Source: an uncultured Phascolarctobacterium sp.
GTDB taxonomy: Bacteria; Bacillota; Negativicutes; Acidaminococcales; Acidaminococcaceae
NCBI GenBank assembly: GCA_900551335.1
Contig: URVO01000060.1
Span: 1 to 7,869, forward strand
Reading direction: 5' to 3'
DNA length: 7,869 nucleotides
Shown here: in pieces, positions 4,126 to 7,869 of the stretch
How positions within the stretch are numbered: the stretch's first letter is position 1
How the letters are laid out: every line of letters begins with the position of its first letter
The notes under the pieces: generated by a model
What the model saw: only the letters and a program-made list of their open reading frames with translations
Told to the model about the DNA's origin: nothing
Databases searched by the model: none
Program-made: the position numbers and the translations under genes

Positions 4126-5199
4126 ATGAAACGCGCCTACAACTTCAACGCCGGCCCCTCCGCCATGCCGTTGGAAGTATTATTAGAAGCCCAAGAAGAA
4201 TTTTTAAACTATGCCAACACCGGCATGAGCATTATCGAGATGAGCCACCGCAGTGCTGAATACGCTGCGCTGCACGCCGAAACTAAAGCGCTCCTGCGTG
4301 AGCTGATGGAAATCCCCGATGATTACGAGGTTATGTTCATCCAAGGCGGCGGCAGCACGCAGTTCCTGATGACGGCGGCCAACTTCCACACGAAAAAATA
4401 CGCCGCCTACGTCAACACTGGCGTGTGGGCGAAAAAGGCTATGGCTGAAGCCAAGTATTACGGCGAGGTTTACGAGGCAGCCACCAGCGCCGACAAAAAC
4501 CACAGCTACATTCCGCAGGATTTCACCCTGCGTCCCGACACCTCTTATGTCCACCTCACGGCCAACAACACGATTTACGGCACGGAGTACAAAGCCTTCC
4601 CGAAATTCGACGTTCCCGTTATCTGCGATATGTCGAGCGATATTCTCTCGCGCAAGGTCAACGTTGCGGACTTCGACCTCATCTATGCAGGCGCACAGAA
4701 AAACCTCGGTCCTGCAGGCGTAGTCATCGTCATTGCCAAGAAGGCCTTTCTGGCGACAGCCCGCCAAGATCTGCCCACGATGCTACGCTACAGCACCTTT
4801 GCAGTAAACGATTCCCTGTATAATACACCGCCTGTTTTCGCGATTTATATGGTCAACAAAACTCTGCACTGGATTAAAAAGCAGGGCGGCGTGAATGCCA
4901 TCGCCAAAAACAATTTGGCCAAGGCCAAGCTGATTTATGACGTGATTGATAACAGCGATGGCTTCTATAAAGGCCATGCAGCCAAGGAGGCACGCAGCCT
5001 GATGAACATAACCTTCAATCTGGCTACGCCGGAGCTGGAGAAGGATTTTGTAGCCAAGGGCAAGGCCGCAGGCTTTGTCGGCATCGGCGGTCATCGTCTT
5101 GTCGGCGGCTGCCGCGCCAGCGCCTATAATGCCGTTCCTATGGTGGCCTGCCAGGCGTTAGCAGAATTTATGACTGAGTATATGAAAAATAATAAGTAA
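4126..5199 (+). CDS. serC: Phosphoserine aminotransferase
   Basis: SerC is the PLP enzyme that transaminates 3-phosphohydroxypyruvate with glutamate to 3-phosphoserine. The 357-residue protein has the family start (KRAYNFNAGPSAMP, residues 2-15), the ISPSAM-like phosphate/PLP region MSHRS (39-43), FIQGGGSTQF (71-80), CDMSSD (168-173) and the Schiff-base lysine K192 in YAGAQKNLGPAG. Near the C-terminus VGIGGHRLVGGCRAS binds substrate phosphate. The length equals the usual ~360. The start at 4126 is chosen over an in-frame ATG at 4099 because AAGGA lies 8 nt upstream of it and homologues begin at this point. It is first in the T-box-controlled operon, with serA starting 14 nt after its stop codon. 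It appears intact. Confidence 0.97.
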   Translation: MKRAYNFNAGPSAMPLEVLLEAQEEFLNYANTGMSIIEMSHRSAEYAALHAETKALLRELMEIPDDYEVMFIQGGGSTQFLMTAANFHTKKYAAYVNTGVWAKKAMAEAKYYGEVYEAATSADKNHSYIPQDFTLRPDTSYVHLTANNTIYGTEYKAFPKFDVPVICDMSSDILSRKVNVADFDLIYAGAQKNLGPAGVVIVIAKKAFLATARQDLPTMLRYSTFAVNDSLYNTPPVFAIYMVNKTLHWIKKQGGVNAIAKNNLAKAKLIYDVIDNSDGFYKGHAAKEARSLMNITFNLATPELEKDFVAKGKAAGFVGIGGHRLVGGCRASAYNAVPMVACQALAEFMTEYMKNNK

Positions 5200-5213
5200 G
5201 GAGAGAACATACC

Positions 5214-6763
5214 ATGAAAATTTTTGTAAGCAACGATATTAGCGAAAAGGGCGTAGCACTGCTGCGCGAGCATTTTGATGTAGACGTAATGCCTAATATG
5301 AAGCCTGACGAGCTGATTAAGATCATCAACAACTATGACGGCCTCGTAACACGCAGCATGACGAAGGTGACGAAGGAGGTTATTGAAGCCTCCACCCGCC
5401 TGAAGGTTATCGGCCGTGCAGGTGTCGGCGTAGATAATATTGATATTCCTGCTGCTACCGCCAAAGGCATCGTTGTCCTCAACACGCCTGAAGGCAACAC
5501 CATGGCTGCTACCGAGCACACTGTTGCTATGCTGATGGCCATGACGCGCCACATTCCGCAGGCTCATCAATCCATTCAGGAAGGCAAATGGGACCGCAAA
5601 TCCTTCGACGGCATTCAGGTGCAGGGCAAAACGCTGGGCATCATCGGTGTAGGCCGCATCGGCAGCCGCGTTGCCAAACGTATGCAGGCTATGGAAATGA
5701 CCACTATCGGTTATGATCCCTATATCACCGAAGAACGTGCGCATCAGGTTGGCGTTGAGCTTGTCGATCTGGATACGCTGCTCGCCAAATCCGATTACAT
5801 CACGATTCATACGCCGCTAACCAAGGAAACCGAAAAAATGCTCAACGCTGACGCTATCGCCAAAATGAAGGACGGCGTGCGCATCGTCAACTGCGCTCGC
5901 GGCGGCTGCATGGATCCGCAGGCGCTGCTATTGACGTATATCCGACCGAGCCGCTGACGAAGGAAAACAATCCGTTCCTCGGCCTCTTCAATGTGGTGCA
6001 AACACCGCATCTGGGCGCTTCCACGATTGAAGCACAAATCGGCGTTGCTGTCGACGTAGCCTATGGCGTTATCGACGCGCTCGAGGGCCGTCCGGTGATG
6101 ACCGCTGTGAACATGGCACCGATTCCAAAAAGCGTCGCTGCCATCATCCAGCCGTACTTCAAGCTAGCAGAGCGCATGGGCACTGTGGGCATCTACCTTG
6201 CCGACGGTCCGATTAAGAGCGTAGAGATTGAATATACCGGCGCTCTCGCTGAAACCGAAACCGGTGCGCTCACCACTGCCTTCCTCAAAGGCCTGCTGAA
6301 CCCGATTCTGCAGGACAGCGTCAACTATGTCAACGCCCCCGGCATTGCCAAAAAGCGTAATCTGGAGGTCAAGGAGGTCAAGGCGAATAAGGCTGGCTAC
6401 TTCACCACGGCAATCAACGTCAAGATTGCTACCGCCAAAGGCATGCACAAAATCGAAGGCACGCTGTTCGACGGCAAGCAGCCGAAGATTGTGCAGATTG
6501 ACCAATATCATGTTGACTTCAATCCGGAAGGCTACCTGCTGCTCGCACCGCACATCAACAAGCCAAATATGATTGGCCAGATGGCAACCATCCTCGGCAG
6601 CGCAGGCATCAACATCAACGGCATGCAGGTTGGCAGCACCGCCAAATCCGACACCAACATCATGGCGATTGCCGTTGGCGACGACATCCCGAACGACATC
6701 ATGCTGCAGCTGCGCGGCGTAGAAGGCATTCTGGATGTTAAGCTGATTAACTGCGAGGGGTAA
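5214..6763 (+). pseudogene. serA: D-3-phosphoglycerate dehydrogenase, interrupted by an out-of-frame deletion
   Basis: SerA oxidises 3-phosphoglycerate to 3-phosphohydroxypyruvate, the first step of serine synthesis. The first frame (5214-5957) has the NAD-binding GVGRIG (145-150) and catalytic Arg in NCARGG (R229), then runs into LLLTYIRPSR and a stop. The correct frame resumes at 5927 with AIDVYPTEPLTKENNP (catalytic Glu), TPHLGAS (catalytic His), an intervening domain and a C-terminal ACT domain ending VKLINCEG. The segment that normally joins DPQAL to AGAAIDVY is missing. By family comparison this is about 37 nt, falling at GGCGCTG (5921-5927), as expected for a deletion between two GGCGCTG repeats. 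Restored, the protein would be about 528 aa, the usual length of the long ACT-containing form. AGGAGAG lies 8 nt before the ATG. A sequencing or assembly error is the main alternative to a true pseudogene. Confidence 0.85.
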
Positions 6764-6770
6764 GAGTAAT

Positions 6771-7409
6771 ATGAGAATCATATTAATAAGACATGGCGAA
6801 ACTACCTGGAACATCGAAGGCCGCTATCAAGGGCAGGAGGATACTCCGCTCAGCGAGCGCGGACGCAAGCAGGGCTTGCTGCTGGCCGAGGCGCTGCGCG
6901 CAATCCCAATCGACCTGTGCATTTCCAGCCCGCTGCAGCGCTCTTACCAGACCTGCCGCTTCTGCGCTGACCTGCACGGCCTGCCTGTAGCCAAAGATGA
7001 AAGACTCACAGAAATCAACCACGGCAGCTGGGAGGGCGTGCTCGCAGGCGATATCGCCAAGCGCTATCCGGCAGAGTTTGCGCTCTGGCATACGCAGCCG
7101 GAGAAGGTGCAGATGCCAGACGGCGGCGAAAGCCTTGAGGACGTGCGCAGACGCGCACGCGCTGCCTTCGACGAATATGCAGCCAAATATGACGACAAAA
7201 CAGTGCTTGTCGCTGCGCATGACGCGGTGAACAAGGTGATTATCTGCGATTTGCTGGGACTGGATATGTCGCACTTTTGGCAGATTAAGCAGGATAATAC
7301 ATGCGTAAACGTGCTGGAATATACAGGCGGCACGTGGCGCGTGGTGCTTTTGAACTCCACGCAGCATCTTGGCTTCCTGTTCAGCGGCATTGAGCAGGCA
7401 GGACTGTAG
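6771..7409 (+). CDS. Histidine phosphatase family protein, candidate metal-independent phosphoserine phosphatase
   Basis: A 212-residue member of the phosphoglycerate-mutase-like branch of the histidine phosphatases. The RHG signature is R7-H8-G9 (H8 is the phosphorylated nucleophile), with R57 in SSPLQRS, E81 in TEINHGSWEG and H150 in VAAHDAVN completing the active site. At ~210 aa it is the size of GpmB/CobC-type phosphatases and lacks the insertion of true cofactor-dependent mutases. It starts 7 nt after the serA stop with a weak ribosome binding site, so it is probably translationally linked to serA. In a serCA operon the natural role is phosphoserine phosphatase, the last serine step, like the metal-independent PspA type of Hydrogenobacter; H84, three residues after the catalytic Glu, fits my recollection of a substrate-recognition His in that enzyme. 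Alpha-ribazole phosphatase or a general phosphatase remain possible. Confidence 0.88.
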   Translation: MRIILIRHGETTWNIEGRYQGQEDTPLSERGRKQGLLLAEALRAIPIDLCISSPLQRSYQTCRFCADLHGLPVAKDERLTEINHGSWEGVLAGDIAKRYPAEFALWHTQPEKVQMPDGGESLEDVRRRARAAFDEYAAKYDDKTVLVAAHDAVNKVIICDLLGLDMSHFWQIKQDNTCVNVLEYTGGTWRVVLLNSTQHLGFLFSGIEQAGL

Positions 7410-7430
7410 AAGAAGCTTCTTGTAACTAAA

Positions 7431-7465
7431 AGCGGCCTCCCGTCTAGGAAGGCCGCTAATTTTTT
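7431..7465 (+). terminator. Rho-independent terminator of the serine operon
   Basis: AGCGGCCT (7431-7438) and AGGCCGCT (7450-7457) form a perfect 8-bp stem followed by AA and six Ts. It lies 21 nt after the phosphatase stop codon and ends the serCA operon. On the opposite strand the hairpin is followed by only TTT, so it may weakly serve the DUF2442 gene too. A 12-bp palindrome AAGAAGCTTCTT (7410-7421) lies between the stop and the stem. Confidence 0.92.
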
Positions 7466-7495
7466 GCAACAAAACGACTAAACAGCAATTATATA

Positions 7496-7789
7496 TTATG
7501 CTGTCTGACGCACATCAACGCCATTTTTGTATAATTCTTCAGGAGCAATATCTATATCTCCTTCATTCCACACAAGAATCCCATAGTCAATATATACCTG
7601 CTTAAAGAGCTCTTCATCTTCCAGCACCTTAAATGCAGGATATTTCAGCATAGGCTTAAAATCATAAATTTTTGCTTCTCCTGTATTAAAACGAAGCCAA
7701 AGCTTCCAGTCAGCTAAAGGACGCACGCCCCAAACCTTCAAGGCAGGCTTCATTTCGCCTGCATAAGCAATTCCATCTTTAATAAACAT
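7496..7789 (-). CDS. DUF2442 domain-containing protein
   Basis: A 97-residue protein with the DUF2442 pattern: [20 protein letters not shown] (residues 19-38), a YDFKPML segment, [23 protein letters not shown], and the closing [11 protein letters not shown]. The family is small, soluble and of unknown function; members often sit beside another short gene in toxin-antitoxin-like or accessory pairs. The start is set by AGGAGG 7 nt before the ATG. The gene is more AT-rich than the serine operon it faces. The upstream frame at 7750-7869 overlaps its beginning in another frame and may be its operon partner. Confidence 0.88.
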   Translation of the reverse strand: MFIKDGIAYAGEMKPALKVWGVRPLADWKLWLRFNTGEAKIYDFKPMLKYPAFKVLEDEELFKQVYIDYGILVWNEGDIDIAPEELYKNGVDVRQTA

Positions 7790-7869
7790 CTTCTGGCCTC
7801 CTTTTCAACGCAACGGAGCAATTTTTCCAAAGGCTTCATTTCTAACTGCTTTATTCCATGCAGCTTAAA
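7750..7869 (-). CDS. Possible 3' end of an upstream gene, partial
   Basis: On the minus strand one frame stays open from the window edge for 39 codons, reading [20 protein letters not shown], then VEKEARRC, and stops at 7750, overlapping the DUF2442 start by 40 nt. The other two minus frames have stops close to the edge. The peptide is charged and helix-like, but I recognise no family. DUF2442 genes are often preceded by a DUF4160 gene; this tail does not clearly match that family. It could be a real partial partner or a chance frame. Confidence 0.35.
   Translation of the reverse strand, partial: FKLHGIKQLEMKPLEKLLRCVEKEARRCLLKMELLMQAK

Noticed and set aside
4204..4767. Minus-strand frame opposite serC (and others at 4783-5094, 5124-5810 and 6164-6814)
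   Set aside because: They are shadows of serC, serA and GC-rich codons, without ribosome binding sites or recognisable domains.
5893..5960. Programmed frameshifting in serA
   Set aside because: There is no slippery heptamer or stimulating structure at the junction, and about 12 conserved residues are missing, which recoding cannot explain.
5993..6763. The second serA frame as a separate gene
   Set aside because: Its only start is an internal GTG without a ribosome binding site, and the frame is continuous upstream to 5927 with conserved SerA residues.

Overview
The window looks like chromosomal DNA of a low-to-mid GC Firmicute. The promoters are TTGNNN-N16/17-TATAAT type, often with a TGn extension. 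Shine-Dalgarno sequences are strong, thiC is controlled by a TPP riboswitch, the serine operon by a T-box leader, and there is a Hol_Tox-like type I toxin. A DUF535 (VirK/YbjX-like) gene and the protein style make a Negativicutes member plausible, but that placement is an inference. No rRNA, tRNA, IS element, integrase or CRISPR array is visible.

Layout. The left side (1-3035) is read on the minus strand. In order of transcription it holds a TPP-riboswitch-controlled thiC, a short structured RNA with its own promoter (1552-1643), a DUF535 gene with its own extended -10 promoter, a strong terminator, and a macro-domain gene cut by the window edge. The middle (about 3282-3654) carries an unannotated-looking type I toxin-antitoxin module. 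A 28-residue membrane peptide is encoded on the minus strand, and a ~96-nt antisense RNA on the plus strand converges on it and overlaps the 3' end of its mRNA. The 1552-1643 RNA is a second, diverged, inverted copy of that antitoxin RNA, with the same promoter architecture but no intact toxin beside it. The right side (3722-7465) is a serine operon on the plus strand: promoter, a T-box leader with two successive antiterminator/terminator modules, serC, serA, and a histidine-phosphatase gene that may supply the last step of serine synthesis, closed by a terminator. A DUF2442 gene and the end of a possible upstream gene follow on the minus strand.

Function. SerC and SerA, with a metal-independent phosphoserine phosphatase candidate, would make up the phosphorylated serine pathway, controlled by uncharged tRNA-Ser. 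In this sequence, however, serA is broken by an out-of-frame deletion (about 37 nt by family comparison) at a GGCGCTG repeat. That is either a real loss-of-function event or a sequence/assembly error.

Most interesting points: the type I toxin-antitoxin locus with a second orphan antitoxin copy 1.7 kb away; the partially duplicated T-box whose two tRNA-acceptor bulges differ (UGGC versus UGGU); the serA deletion; and a DnaA-box-like inverted repeat next to the thiC ribosome binding site.
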